Source: Flavobacterium sp. LPB0248 (lineage in GTDB: Bacteria > Bacteroidota > Bacteroidia > Flavobacteriales > Flavobacteriaceae). From it: 64,000 bases of DNA. Numbering within the stretch: the first letter of the stretch is position 1; each line of letters begins with the position of its first letter. Location of the stretch: contig NZ_CP058246.1 in assembly GCF_013388355.1 (NCBI RefSeq), forward strand, positions 2,790,001-2,854,000. The letters are read 5' to 3'. The notes under the pieces are model-generated. The model had not been told where the DNA came from. It searched no databases and worked only from the letters and a program-made list of their open reading frames with translations. Shown here in pieces: positions 53,649 to 63,093 of the stretch. The position numbers and the translations under genes were made by a program.

Positions 53649-54464
53649 TTAATATTCTTCTAAGATAAATTTATACTGTAATGTGCGTTCTATCTTTTCA
53701 CTCGAAATAACTTTTTTAATATCAGAATGTTGAGAACTGAATTTAGGTAAAGCCAAATCCATTTCAATAGCTTTTGAAGTGTAATATTCTGCTCTTGTTG
53801 GATGAAAAGGAGCAACGGCATTAAAAACTTCATTCCATTTAGATTGGTTTATGATTTCTTCAATAATACCAATACAATCAATTTGATGAATTAGATTAAC
53901 GGGAGCATCTGGATTTTCAATGTTTTCTTTTCCAGCTAAAAACTTAATAGGATGACGATCTTCGCTAATTAATCCGCCAAAACGTAAAATTGTGGTTTCG
54001 AAGTTTTGATTTTCAAGAAGGAGGTTTTCTGCTAAAAGCAATTGTTTACCGCTTTCTGTCTCCGGATTGGGATTGTTTTCTTCGGTTAGAAGACCATTAT
54101 CATCACCATAAACAGAAGTTGAACTCACAAAAAGCACCTTCTTAACCGTTGATTTTTCTATAAAAGGAATTAAATTCTTGATTTTTTCGACAAAAGCTTT
54201 CTTCTCAGAACCTGGATCGACAGCTCTTAGTTTTGGCGGAATGTCTATGATTAAGATTTCGCTTTTTGCTAAGAAAGTATCGATGTTTTCGGAAATCCCT
54301 TCACTTTCAACACTCACTAAAAACGGATTTATTCCTGCGTCTTTTAAAATTGAAAGTTTGTTTTCTGAAGTTGTTGATCCATTTATTGAAATTCCTTTTT
54401 TAAGTAATGTTTTTGCTAAAGGAAATCCCAGCCAGCCGCAGCCAAGTATGCTTATTTTTGTCAT
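53649..54464 (-). CDS. NAD(P)-dependent epimerase/dehydratase-like SDR
   Basis: 271 residues. N-terminal Rossmann motif ILGCGWLGFPLAKTLL with GxGxxG and active-site VSSTSVYGDDNG (the Ser, and Tyr of YxxxK replaced in this extended-SDR relative). The organisation resembles YeeZ-type proteins. Substrate not known. It starts 119 bp upstream of the SRPBCC gene. Confidence 0.8.
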   Translation of the reverse strand: MTKISILGCGWLGFPLAKTLLKKGISINGSTTSENKLSILKDAGINPFLVSVESEGISENIDTFLAKSEILIIDIPPKLRAVDPGSEKKAFVEKIKNLIPFIEKSTVKKVLFVSSTSVYGDDNGLLTEENNPNPETESGKQLLLAENLLLENQNFETTILRFGGLISEDRHPIKFLAGKENIENPDAPVNLIHQIDCIGIIEEIINQSKWNEVFNAVAPFHPTRAEYYTSKAIEMDLALPKFSSQHSDIKKVISSEKIERTLQYKFILEEY

Positions 54465-54547
54465 TTTTTGAGATTCAAAGGAACAAAGTTAAAGAGTAAG
54501 AAAGGTTTTTTGACTATGAATCAAATAAAAAGAGCAGATTAACAAAT

Positions 54548-54967
54548 TTAAGATTCTATTACGACTTTTAATGCCTGTAGAATTGGATTTTCTTCTCCTT
54601 GCGGTTTCTCCTGAACTGCACCTGGACGATTATCTTCCTGAATTATTTCGAGTTTTGTTTTCTGATTTTCTTCAGATAAAACATAACTCATTATGAAATA
54701 ATTCTCGGGTTTATCTTCTAATCCAGGTCTCGGAAAAAACAAAGAATATCTTATTTTTTGATTTGGAACAATTTCTAAAACAGTTCCCCATTGCTCAAAA
54801 ACTTGGCCTTCCCATTCATTTCTAAAGCGTATTTCATTGCCGATTTTCCAATCTGTAATTAAATCACTTCCATACTGCCATTGCTTGACTAATTCAGGCT
54901 GTGTTAGTGCGTTCCATACTTTTTCAACTGGAGCATTCAAAACGATTGTAGAAACATTTGTTGCCAT
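54548..54967 (-). CDS. SRPBCC (AHSA1-like) protein
   Basis: 139 residues of the START/Bet v 1 fold, with the typical VNAPVEKVWNALTQPELVKQW opening and a terminal helix. Such proteins bind hydrophobic ligands or activate Hsp90 in eukaryotes; in bacteria the ligand is generally unknown. Located 21 bp after the M28 peptidase gene's stop on the same strand. Confidence 0.88.
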   Translation of the reverse strand: MATNVSTIVLNAPVEKVWNALTQPELVKQWQYGSDLITDWKIGNEIRFRNEWEGQVFEQWGTVLEIVPNQKIRYSLFFPRPGLEDKPENYFIMSYVLSEENQKTKLEIIQEDNRPGAVQEKPQGEENPILQALKVVIES

Positions 54968-54988
54968 AGTATTGTTTTTTACTGTTCA

Positions 54989-57379
54989 TTAAGGTTGTAC
55001 AACCGGTTTGATGCTGTCTTTTGCAACAGTTAAACTGTCTGTTGGCACCACAACAGGTTCAAGTGGTTTTACTGGCGGTGTATATCTTTTGATTTTCTGC
55101 TGAATCAATACGGCATCATTCAATACAAATGGTGTTGGCATCATCCAATTATCTCTTGGTTTAACCTTTAATAACGGATTGGTCATCAAATCGAATGAAC
55201 TTTCAATTAAATCCATATCAAAAACAGAAGATTTGTTAATGTAGAAATCCATTTCCAGCGGTTCGTTGCCTACTACATAATAGCACAAAATTTTACTGTC
55301 TTCTCTTTCCAAACGATTTCCTTTTTCGCCAGAAGTTGACACTCCATTTGCTTTAAAGTTATAAAATGTCATTTTTGGATTTGCATAAATATCGTAACGA
55401 TTTACTTTTCTATTTGGAGTAATTCTGATTTTCAAATATCTATTATTTCCAATAACGCTATCTCTTAAAAATTGAATTGTAGGTTTCGGAACATCGACAA
55501 CTGGTGCGATAGCGCTGTAAGTAAAAGTAGTATTGTATTTGCTTGAAAGAGGCAAGGTATTTAAACCAACAGCTTTTTGATTTTTCTCGCCTAAATACGA
55601 TTTAGTCCATTCGTCTAAATTTGTGTCATAAGTGGTCCAGACAGCAGAATTAGTATCAGCATTATAAACATACAATAAACTGTTTGATTTGGCTTTGCCA
55701 TATTCGTAACCTGAATGATATCCTGCGTAAACGAAAAATGAAATAGAAGCAATAAAGAAAACCACGATCCAAGCACCTTTTTTGGCAAATGCACCGAAAA
55801 TTGGAAGTAATAATCCGAATAATAAAACGGTTAGAATGGCGCTTCCGTATAAGATTTTAAGGCCGAGACCAATTGGAAACATTATGATAAAAGGCGCAAC
55901 AATTGCCAAGGCAGGAATAGAGAATATTAGATTCATTCCTAAACTGTAATGCTGTGTAAACACAAATATTCCGAATAATAATATTCCGAAATAAACAGGA
56001 ATTATTAAGAAACCAGCTCCCGTTAGGCTATTGGCTAAAAATGCATTAATGATAATCCAAACCAATAAAGGAGCCACAAAATGGTTCATGGTAGTTTTGG
56101 CCTCAGAGAAATGATGATAGAAAGCAAAACAAATTGCGATGCTCAACGTAACAAAAGCGCCAATATAAGCATGTCCATTATAAGTAAATCCGTTTAGAAG
56201 ATCAGAATATTGCGGATAAATTTCGAGAATAAGTTTCCAACCTAAAAAGGTTACTAATCCTGAAATAATAAGAGAGCCTAAAAGCGGAACAAAACCTTTG
56301 AAAATTTCTGTGAAAGTGATGATTCTTTTTACTCTTCCGACAAAAATCAACAAAAACAATAATCCGAAAGCAATTATAGTCATTGGCATTACCCAAGAAA
56401 ACGGATAGCTAATAAATGAAAATGGAGCGCTGAAATAAACATTGTCTTCGGTAGACTCTGTTTGATTCAAATCGATGTTTGTAAAATATTTTAGCAAAGG
56501 CATAATATAGGTGCCTTGATGCGTTAAGGTAGTTTTGTTTAAATGCTGAATATCATCCTGCTGCGTGTGATAGTTGAAATGACCATCGATAAATGCAAAA
56601 TTAAATCCTTGAATATTTCCTTGTTCTCTAAAAACAGTCAAATCGGTATCATTAGGAAGCATTTTGTAAATGCTGTACATCAAAGAATTAGAAACAGGAT
56701 GAGAAGGTTTTGCCTTAGAAAATTCTTCAACCAATGCCTGATTTCCTTTGTTGGTTTCCATTAACATATAGCTTGGACCAGAAGTTCCTCTTGCTTCAAA
56801 GTTTAAAACCAAACCAACATCTTTTGCCCAAGGATGCTGGTTTACGAATAAAGCAGCTCCGTTTAATCCTAATTCTTCGGCATCAGAGAATAATATAATT
56901 ATATCGTTTTTTTGAGGATGTTTGGAGTATAAAAAGGCACGTACACCTTCTAAAATTGTTGCAACTCCAGAAGCATCATCGCTTGCTCCTTTTGAGAAAG
57001 AATGCGGTGCACTATCATAATGAGAAAGAAGTAAAAGTGCTTTTGTATTGTTTGTTCCTTTAATGCGAGCCAAAATATTTTTTGACTTTACTAAAAGACC
57101 TTTATCATTTAGAGTAAAACCTTCCTGAACACTCGTTTCTAACCCGATTCTGTTTAATTCTAGTTTAAGATAATTAGCAACCAGTTCGTGATTGGTCGAT
57201 CCGACATAGTGCGGTTTTTGTGAAATAATCTCAACCTGGTTAAAAGCTCTTTCGGTCGAAAACTCAGCAAGCGCTTCATCGTCCTTAGAGATTCCTTGTG
57301 GCATCATCGTGGCATATATAATGCCAAGTAACGCTAAAATGCAGACTATGGCTAGAATTGAGGTTTGGTTTTTTCTCAT
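54989..57379 (-). CDS. Membrane-anchored M28-family metallopeptidase
   Basis: 796 residues. N-terminal signal anchor, then an M28 aminopeptidase domain with zinc ligands in LLSHYDSAPHSFSKGASDDASG, FSDAEELGLNG and NFEARGTSGPSY, followed by about eight membrane helices in the central part and a C-terminal periplasmic domain ending in a Pro/Val-rich tail. Two zinc ions activate water to cleave N-terminal residues. The layout resembles the ER/vacuolar M28 peptidases of eukaryotes (for example Pff1/ERMP1). Substrate unknown. Confidence 0.88.
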   Translation of the reverse strand: MRKNQTSILAIVCILALLGIIYATMMPQGISKDDEALAEFSTERAFNQVEIISQKPHYVGSTNHELVANYLKLELNRIGLETSVQEGFTLNDKGLLVKSKNILARIKGTNNTKALLLLSHYDSAPHSFSKGASDDASGVATILEGVRAFLYSKHPQKNDIIILFSDAEELGLNGAALFVNQHPWAKDVGLVLNFEARGTSGPSYMLMETNKGNQALVEEFSKAKPSHPVSNSLMYSIYKMLPNDTDLTVFREQGNIQGFNFAFIDGHFNYHTQQDDIQHLNKTTLTHQGTYIMPLLKYFTNIDLNQTESTEDNVYFSAPFSFISYPFSWVMPMTIIAFGLLFLLIFVGRVKRIITFTEIFKGFVPLLGSLIISGLVTFLGWKLILEIYPQYSDLLNGFTYNGHAYIGAFVTLSIAICFAFYHHFSEAKTTMNHFVAPLLVWIIINAFLANSLTGAGFLIIPVYFGILLFGIFVFTQHYSLGMNLIFSIPALAIVAPFIIMFPIGLGLKILYGSAILTVLLFGLLLPIFGAFAKKGAWIVVFFIASISFFVYAGYHSGYEYGKAKSNSLLYVYNADTNSAVWTTYDTNLDEWTKSYLGEKNQKAVGLNTLPLSSKYNTTFTYSAIAPVVDVPKPTIQFLRDSVIGNNRYLKIRITPNRKVNRYDIYANPKMTFYNFKANGVSTSGEKGNRLEREDSKILCYYVVGNEPLEMDFYINKSSVFDMDLIESSFDLMTNPLLKVKPRDNWMMPTPFVLNDAVLIQQKIKRYTPPVKPLEPVVVPTDSLTVAKDSIKPVVQP

Positions 57380-57394
57380 GGTAAATAATACTAA

Positions 57395-57742
57395 CTATAT
57401 TTCTTTTTTAACAAGCATAAAATAATCATTGTCCAAGGAACGGTATCCTTGATCATACAAGAAATAATATGTGTTTCCTGTTTTGGTTTGTAAAATGTTT
57501 GTAAAGAACTCAAAATCAAAGCCTTTTGTGAGTAATTTGTCTCTAGAAGCTTTGGATTTTCCGTCTACATTTAACTCTGCCAAAATACGGTAATTTTTGC
57601 GTAACTTGTTGTTTATATTTCGCATGAAATTCGTGCTATCTTTATTTATTTTGTTATTGTAGGCATTTCGACAGCTGTCTGAGCAGAATTTCTTGTCTTC
57701 TCGACCAAAAATTTTAGCAGAACATTCGAGGCATGTTTTCAT
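57395..57742 (-). CDS. Small zinc-ribbon protein
   Basis: 115 residues. Cys pattern CLECSAKIFGREDKKFCSDSCRN gives two CxxC-type pairs for one zinc; the rest is a Lys/Asn-rich helical segment and a beta-rich end. Its start overlaps the GNAT-nitrilase gene's stop by 4 bp (ATGA), so translation is coupled. No family recognised with certainty; it resembles the short 'DUF2116'-style zinc-ribbons. Confidence 0.78.
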   Translation of the reverse strand: MKTCLECSAKIFGREDKKFCSDSCRNAYNNKINKDSTNFMRNINNKLRKNYRILAELNVDGKSKASRDKLLTKGFDFEFFTNILQTKTGNTYYFLYDQGYRSLDNDYFMLVKKEI

Positions 57743-59268
57743 GAATTCAATTTTTTAATTTCGTAAAGATCTGTTCTTCGGTCTTTTAATGTTTTAACGC
57801 TTCCGTGTTCGTGAAGCTCTTTCAATAAATTTAAATCAACATCGACAATAAGTGTCATTTCTGTGTTTGGAGTAGCTTCAGCTTTGATTCCGTTGCTTGG
57901 AAAAGCAAAATCGGATGGTGTAAATACAGAAGACTGCGCATATTGGATATCCATATTGTTCACTTTCGGAAGATTTCCAACGCAACCTGCTATGGCTACA
58001 TAACACTCATTTTCGATAGCACGTGCTTGTGAACAATGTTTTACGCGAGTATATCCGTTTTGTGTATCGGTTAAAAATGGTACAAACAAAATGTTCATTC
58101 CTTCATCTGCCAGAAGTCTGGAAATTTCTGGGAATTCGACATCGTAGCAAATTAAAATTCCAATTTTACCGCAATCGGTATCAAAGGTTTTAAATTCCGA
58201 TCCGCCTTTCATTCCCCAATGTATAACTTCGTTTGGCGTGATATGAATTTTGGTATACATTTCTGAAGTTCCGTCTCTTTTGCATAAGAAACCAACATTG
58301 TAAAGATTTCCGCCTTCTAAATAAGGCATGCTTCCGGTAATGATGTTGATATTGTATGAAATGGCAAATTCCTGAAATTTCTTTCTAATAGGATCAGAGT
58401 GGCGGGCAAGCTCACGAATAGCTTCTGCTTCAGACAGATGATTATAATCGGCCATTAATGGCGCAATAAACAATTCTGGAAACAAAGCAAAATCAGAACC
58501 ATAACCCGAAACGGCATCAATAAAAAATTCAGCTTGCTCAAAAAGTGCTTCAACATTATTGAGCGGACGCATCTGCCACTGAATTAATCCTAAACGAATA
58601 ATGTTTTTCTTTAAATTAATCAGTTTCGGACTATCATCATAATAAATATTATTCCATTCGAGTAAAACCGCAAATTCTTTCGATTCTTCGTCGCCTTCCA
58701 GATAATTTTTGATGATTCTCAAAACGTGAAAATCGTTGCTTAATTGAAAAGAAAGAACTGGATCGTATAATTCTTTTGTACGGACTTTTTCGATATACGT
58801 TTTTGGAGACATCTTTTTGGCATGTTCTCTATAGTTCGGAATTCTTCCTGCAAAGACAATCGCCTTAAGGTTTAATTGTTCGCAAAGTTCCTTTCTTGCA
58901 TCATACAAACGGCGCCCTAAACGCAAGCCTCTATAATTGGGGTGAATAAAAACATCTATGCCGTATAAAATTTCAGCATTTGGATTGTGGGTCGAAAAGG
59001 TATAATCGCCACTAATTTGCTGATAATTATGTCTTTTTTCTACTAATTTTTCGTCAACAATAAGAGATAGGGCAGAGCCAACAACTTTTCCGTCAACCAA
59101 AATCACCAGCTGTCCTTCTGGAAAAATTGAAAGAAGTCTTTCTATATCCTCAGATCTCCAATAAGAATCTGCCATTTCTGGATACGATTCAATCATTGAT
59201 TTCTTTAATTGTTTATAGTCTTCTATTTCAAGATTTCTTAACTCTACTTTTTTAATTTTTGCTTGCAT
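57739..59268 (-). CDS. GNAT acetyltransferase-nitrilase (carbon-nitrogen hydrolase) fusion
   Basis: 509 residues. Residues 1-215 are a GNAT domain (HPNYRGLRLGRRLYDARKEL is the acyl-CoA loop) and 220-505 a nitrilase-superfamily domain with the Glu-Lys-Cys triad in FALFPELFIAP, YTKIHITPNE and ILICYDVEFPE. Known homologues of this architecture are widespread and often annotated as bifunctional. Likely substrate is a small amide plus acyl-CoA. It is followed by an overlapping zinc-ribbon gene, a possible partner. Confidence 0.9.
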   Translation of the reverse strand: MQAKIKKVELRNLEIEDYKQLKKSMIESYPEMADSYWRSEDIERLLSIFPEGQLVILVDGKVVGSALSLIVDEKLVEKRHNYQQISGDYTFSTHNPNAEILYGIDVFIHPNYRGLRLGRRLYDARKELCEQLNLKAIVFAGRIPNYREHAKKMSPKTYIEKVRTKELYDPVLSFQLSNDFHVLRIIKNYLEGDEESKEFAVLLEWNNIYYDDSPKLINLKKNIIRLGLIQWQMRPLNNVEALFEQAEFFIDAVSGYGSDFALFPELFIAPLMADYNHLSEAEAIRELARHSDPIRKKFQEFAISYNINIITGSMPYLEGGNLYNVGFLCKRDGTSEMYTKIHITPNEVIHWGMKGGSEFKTFDTDCGKIGILICYDVEFPEISRLLADEGMNILFVPFLTDTQNGYTRVKHCSQARAIENECYVAIAGCVGNLPKVNNMDIQYAQSSVFTPSDFAFPSNGIKAEATPNTEMTLIVDVDLNLLKELHEHGSVKTLKDRRTDLYEIKKLNS

Positions 59269-59445
59269 ATCGTAAGATTTATCTCAAATATACAAAAAAC
59301 AAATTCCATTTACAAACGCTTACAAATAGTTACAGTCGATAGTAAATAGTTAACAACCGACTGTTAATGTTGAGGTTTGGCATCTTTGCAGTGTTGAATT
59401 CGATAAACGATTCAATTTAATAATAACATTAAAACAGTATACGCC

Positions 59446-59778
59446 ATGAGTGCAATTAGAAACAAAGTACAATTAATCGGGAATGTTGGTAATGATCCAG
59501 AAATTAAAACATTAGAAAGCGGTAGAAAACTTGCTCATCTTACAATCGCAACAAATGAGATTTATAGAAATGATAAAGGCGAAAAAGTAGAGCAAACCGA
59601 ATGGCATCGCATAACTGCTTGGGGGAAAACAGCGGAAATTATCGAAAAGTATGTTGTAAAAGGGAAAGAAATCGCTGTTGAAGGAAAATTAACGCACAGA
59701 AGCTACGATGACAAAAACGGCGAAAAGCGTTATATAACTGAAGTTGTAGTAAATGAAATTTTACTGCTGAGTAAATAA
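59446..59778 (+). CDS. ssb: Short single-stranded DNA-binding protein (paralogue without acidic tail)
   Basis: 110 residues. The OB-fold core (MSAIRNKVQLIGNVGNDPEIKTLESGRKLAHLTIATNEIY, WHRITAWGKTAEI, VEGKLTHRSY) is complete. It ends at LLLSK, without the flexible linker and acidic DDDIPF-type tip that recruits repair proteins in the main SSB. So it is probably a second, possibly stress- or competence-related SSB. Monocistronic, ending in a perfect terminator. Confidence 0.9.
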   Translation: MSAIRNKVQLIGNVGNDPEIKTLESGRKLAHLTIATNEIYRNDKGEKVEQTEWHRITAWGKTAEIIEKYVVKGKEIAVEGKLTHRSYDDKNGEKRYITEVVVNEILLLSK

Positions 59779-59802
59779 TAATTTTAAAGAATATCGTTAG
59801 TT

Positions 59803-59835
59803 AAACCCGACAGGTTTTTAAAACCTGTCGGGTTT
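59803..59835. terminator. Perfect hairpin terminator after ssb
   Basis: AAACCCGACAGGTTT and AAACCTGTCGGGTTT form a 15-bp perfect stem with a 3-base loop, followed by T. It can also serve the convergent DUF2461 gene. Confidence 0.88.
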
Positions 59836-59857
59836 TATACTTTACGGAAAATTGTTT

Positions 59858-60550
59858 TTATAAAATTGAAACGCCATTAGCATCGGTTGTAAGGACTTCG
59901 CTCATGTAGTCAAAAAAAGGTTTCATGTTTTTGAAAGCGTCAAGAGCCAGTTCTAAAAATTGCGGACTTAATACTTCTTCATCAGTAAAACGTTTTATAA
60001 CCAAAAATTGTTTAAAACGAAGCAAATCAATAGCTGGATGATCAACATCAAAACCTTTTGGCTTTGTTTTGAGCTGTTCTCCTTGCAAAGTGCCAAAATT
60101 ACTTTTGAAAGAATTTGAGTTTAATATTTCTTGAAAAGTTTCTGGATCGTGTGCAAATTCAGTTCTTATTCGTTTTAAATCTGCGGCATTTGGCCCCCAG
60201 AAACCGCCTGCAAAAAAGCTATTTCCTTTTTCCAGATGGAAGTAATAACCACCGCGTCTTGCTGCGGTTGCTCGAGTATAACTTCCGCCCCAATAATGTT
60301 TAAAAGGCGTTTTATCTTTAGAAAAACGAATGTCGCGATAGATTCTATACACACTTTTTTTACCCGAAGTATTTTCTAGAACATCGGTTTTAGAAAGTTC
60401 CTTAAGCAGTGCGCCTGCAAAATTTTCAATGTGATTAAGTTCTATTAAATATTGCGGTTTATGTTCTTCAAACCACGGTTTATTGTTGTTCTTTTTCAGT
60501 TCGACTAAAAAGTCGAGACTAGATTTGGGAATTGTAATAGCGTTTTCCAT
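59858..60550 (-). CDS. DUF2461-family protein
   Basis: 230 residues from the ATG that yields MENAITIPKSSLDFLVELKKNNNKPWFEEHKPQY, the normal start of this family; a longer in-frame reading begins 51 bp upstream without conservation. DUF2461 proteins have RFSKDKTPFKHYWGGSYTRA, GGYYFHLEKGNSFFAGGFWGP and a C-terminal LRFKQFLVIKRF. Function unknown in bacteria. Terminator on the far side separates it from the Lys-rich microprotein. Confidence 0.88.
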   Translation of the reverse strand: MENAITIPKSSLDFLVELKKNNNKPWFEEHKPQYLIELNHIENFAGALLKELSKTDVLENTSGKKSVYRIYRDIRFSKDKTPFKHYWGGSYTRATAARRGGYYFHLEKGNSFFAGGFWGPNAADLKRIRTEFAHDPETFQEILNSNSFKSNFGTLQGEQLKTKPKGFDVDHPAIDLLRFKQFLVIKRFTDEEVLSPQFLELALDAFKNMKPFFDYMSEVLTTDANGVSIL

Positions 60551-60591
60551 AATAGAATTTAAAAGTCGAAAGTGACTGCAATTTAAAACTA

Positions 60592-60623
60592 AAAAACCCA
60601 CCAGAGAAATCTGATGGGTTTTT
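60592..60623 (-). terminator. Terminator with GAAA-type loop after the Lys/Cys microprotein
   Basis: AAAAACCCACCAGA and TCTGATGGGTTTTT pair with one mismatch around a four-base loop. Reading the minus strand the stem ends in a T-run, just beyond the microprotein stop. Confidence 0.8.
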
Positions 60624-60633
60624 CTATATTGTA

Positions 60634-60819
60634 TTAAGCAGTTTTTTTGAATAAATCAAACATAGGACAGCGTGAGCAGCGTTTCTTTTCGCTCTTTTTA
60701 TATTTCTCACAGCAAGAAGATTTACAGTTTTCAATCTTCTTAATTTTATCAAGGATAGCAGCGTTTTTCTTTTTCTTTTTATCCTTTTTTTTGTCCTTGT
60801 CTTTTTCTTTCTTGCTCAC
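60634..60819 (-). CDS. Lys-rich Cys microprotein (GTG start)
   Basis: 61 residues. The first third is almost pure Lys/Asp/Glu, then NAAILDKIKKIENCKSSCCEKYKKSEKKRCSRCPMFDLFKK with six cysteines (CKSSCC and CSRC, plus one) in a pattern that could bind zinc or iron-sulfur. It starts at GTG behind an unusually good AGAGG sequence for this phylum. No family name recalled. It is upstream of nothing on its strand, with its own terminator and ferritin to the right. Confidence 0.6.
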   Translation of the reverse strand: MSKKEKDKDKKKDKKKKKNAAILDKIKKIENCKSSCCEKYKKSEKKRCSRCPMFDLFKKTA

Positions 60820-60901
60820 TTTTTCCTCTGAATTTTAAAAACAGAGACAAATATAAACCAAAAAAGGTATTTTTAAATATTCTAAATAAACTTTAACTTT
60901 T

Positions 60902-61420
60902 TTATTTAGGATTGATAGCGATTGAACTCGTAACTGTTAATTGCTGAATATCACGATCAAACAAATAAAGTCCGCCTTTATCATCACCAATTAAGTTGAT
61001 TTTATCTAAGATAGACTTAGCAGTAGCTTCTTCTTCAATTTGTTCAGAAACGTACCATTGCAAGAAATTGTGTGTCGCGTAATCTCTTTCTTCAAAAGTA
61101 ATATGTACCAATTCGTTGATAGATTGCGAAACAAAAAGTTCGTGATTGTAAAGCTCTTCAAACATCTCTTTGAAAGTAGTATAAGTTGTTTTTGGTGCTT
61201 TAAGATCTGTTACTTGAGCGTGTCCTCCGCGTTCGTTTACATACTTAACTAGTTTAAGCATATGTGCGCGCTCTTCATCTGACTGTGTGTACATAAATTG
61301 AGCGATTCCCTCTAATCCTTGTACTTCAGCCCAACAAGCCATAGAAAGATAAGTTTGCGAAGATTCTGCTTCTATGCGGATTTGCTTGTTTAAAGCCGAT
61401 TCAATATTTTTTGCTAACAT
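60902..61420 (-). CDS. ftnA: Bacterial non-haem ferritin
   Basis: 172 residues in the four-helix fold. The ferroxidase ligands appear in RIEAESSQTYL, DEERAHMLKL and EQIEEEATAKSIL. Forms a 24-mer shell storing iron in the cytoplasm and limiting Fenton chemistry. No Dps-like or bacterioferritin haem features. Monocistronic; no clear Fur box upstream. Confidence 0.95.
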   Translation of the reverse strand: MLAKNIESALNKQIRIEAESSQTYLSMACWAEVQGLEGIAQFMYTQSDEERAHMLKLVKYVNERGGHAQVTDLKAPKTTYTTFKEMFEELYNHELFVSQSINELVHITFEERDYATHNFLQWYVSEQIEEEATAKSILDKINLIGDDKGGLYLFDRDIQQLTVTSSIAINPK

Positions 61421-61499
61421 AATAAGTGTCTTTTTGGTAAAATTAAGAAAAATTATCCATTACACTTTTGAGAAACCTTGAAAACATTAGACTTTAAGA

Positions 61500-62957
61500 T
61501 TAATTCTTCTTAAAGTTAATTTTCTCAAACGCAGCAGGATTTGAAAATATAGATTTGTTTATGATTGGGTTTCTATTTTCTTGCATCATGAAACCATCAG
61601 TAAATTTTCGCATGATAAATTGTTGAGAAGCTTTGTCGTAATAGCTTAAGATGTAATAATTCTTTAATCTTAGCGTATCGTACAATTGGATGCCTTTGTT
61701 GTTGTTTAAAAAGTAAAATAAGTTTTCAATTGCTAATGGTTCTGAATGTTTGTTGCTTATGAAATCTAAATTTTCATTTAAGGTAGCATCAAAATAGACT
61801 ATTTTGCTTAATGAATAATATTCACGCACTCCAAAAGTATCAGGAGAATCAGATTTAAAATAATAATCTATAGATTCTCCAAAACCACTAAAGGTGACAA
61901 AACTGTTTTTTTGATTTTTAACTACAGAAATACCAGCAGTAAGTCCATCTAAATCTTTAAGGAATTTTGCAGTAGTTTTTAATTGCTGAGGTTTCTTGTT
62001 GTTAATTTGAACAAAGAAAGGTGAGTTTTTAAATGGAATGCTATCATTTTTTGAAAAAGAGAATTTTTTAATGGTATTTTTAGAATCAAAATCTTTTATT
62101 TGAAACAGTAATTCCTCTTTATTGGCCACGACTTGAAATAGTTTTCCACCATTGTAAAATGAATTTGATGTTCGCAATGGATTTTCGGAAACAGGCTGAT
62201 TAAAAGTTCTTTCTTTCATAGCACCAGTATTTAAATTAACCTCAAAAACCTGTGTTCGTTCTAAACGATTATCGAATGTCAAAACAAGGTAATCATTGAC
62301 CACATACATTTTACTTATTTGTGATGTAAAATCAATAGGATTAAGAATATCCAATTCCATCTTTTTAATCGGAAAGTGTTTGATGAGCGCATTGAAAGAA
62401 ATGTTCACTTTCTCTTTATTTTTGAAAGTAAAACTAGAAAAATCAAGCATTTTAATTTCACACTTTCGATTTTCAAATCTATAAAGAAGAAGATGCTCAA
62501 AATCTATCTCTTTAGCAAGAATATAAAAGGCATTATTATCTTGAAACGAATTTATTATATATTCATGATTTCGTGGAAAATCAAAATTTAGAGATTCTGA
62601 TGTTTTGCGGTCAAGATTGTAAGTGGTAATTAAAATGTTTTTATTGTTTCCTGAAATCCAGTACAAGGTTGGCTTTTGGTCTGTACTAATAGTGCCTCCC
62701 ATAAGATTTCGATTTACTTCTTTTTTAATTAAATCTGTAAACTGACTCGTTAGAAATAAAGATTGATTGTATTTTAAAATATTTACGCTTTGTTTGTCCC
62801 AGGCAATGGCATAAATGTCTTTGTTTTTCTTGTCTTCAATATTTAAAATCTGAGTTTTTGATAAGAAGTTTAGATTGAGCGGTAAAGAATTTAATACTGT
62901 TTGACTAAACAAAACTGTTTTAGAAAACAAAAGAAAAAGAAGTAGTTGTTTTTTCAT
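61500..62957 (-). CDS. Secreted protein of unknown function
   Basis: 485 residues. Signal peptide MKKQLLLFLLFSKTVLFSQ, then a beta-rich, repetitive sequence with LYWISGNNKNILITTYNLDRKTSESLNF and VVNDYLVLTFDNRLERTQVFEVNLNTGAMKERTF, which suggest a WD40-like or propeller fold. No lipobox and no type IX signal. Not recognised. Upstream OmpA-gene terminator separates it from the next gene. Confidence 0.65.
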   Translation of the reverse strand: MKKQLLLFLLFSKTVLFSQTVLNSLPLNLNFLSKTQILNIEDKKNKDIYAIAWDKQSVNILKYNQSLFLTSQFTDLIKKEVNRNLMGGTISTDQKPTLYWISGNNKNILITTYNLDRKTSESLNFDFPRNHEYIINSFQDNNAFYILAKEIDFEHLLLYRFENRKCEIKMLDFSSFTFKNKEKVNISFNALIKHFPIKKMELDILNPIDFTSQISKMYVVNDYLVLTFDNRLERTQVFEVNLNTGAMKERTFNQPVSENPLRTSNSFYNGGKLFQVVANKEELLFQIKDFDSKNTIKKFSFSKNDSIPFKNSPFFVQINNKKPQQLKTTAKFLKDLDGLTAGISVVKNQKNSFVTFSGFGESIDYYFKSDSPDTFGVREYYSLSKIVYFDATLNENLDFISNKHSEPLAIENLFYFLNNNKGIQLYDTLRLKNYYILSYYDKASQQFIMRKFTDGFMMQENRNPIINKSIFSNPAAFEKINFKKN

Positions 62958-63040
62958 AAATGCGCTTCTTAAATATATTCAGTAGAAATTTGTTCAAATT
63001 TTATGCCGTATTTACATCATTTTAATTTTGTGAAAAATAA

Positions 63041-63073
63041 AAAAGCCCTTAAGAAAAAATCTTAAGGACTTTT
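63041..63073. terminator. Terminator of the OmpA-family gene
   Basis: AAAAGCCCTTAAGA and TCTTAAGGACTTTT pair with one mismatch around a 5-base loop. The A-rich left flank gives the T-run on the minus strand. Confidence 0.8.
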
Positions 63074-63093
63074 AATCAAGTATTAAAAAGAAA

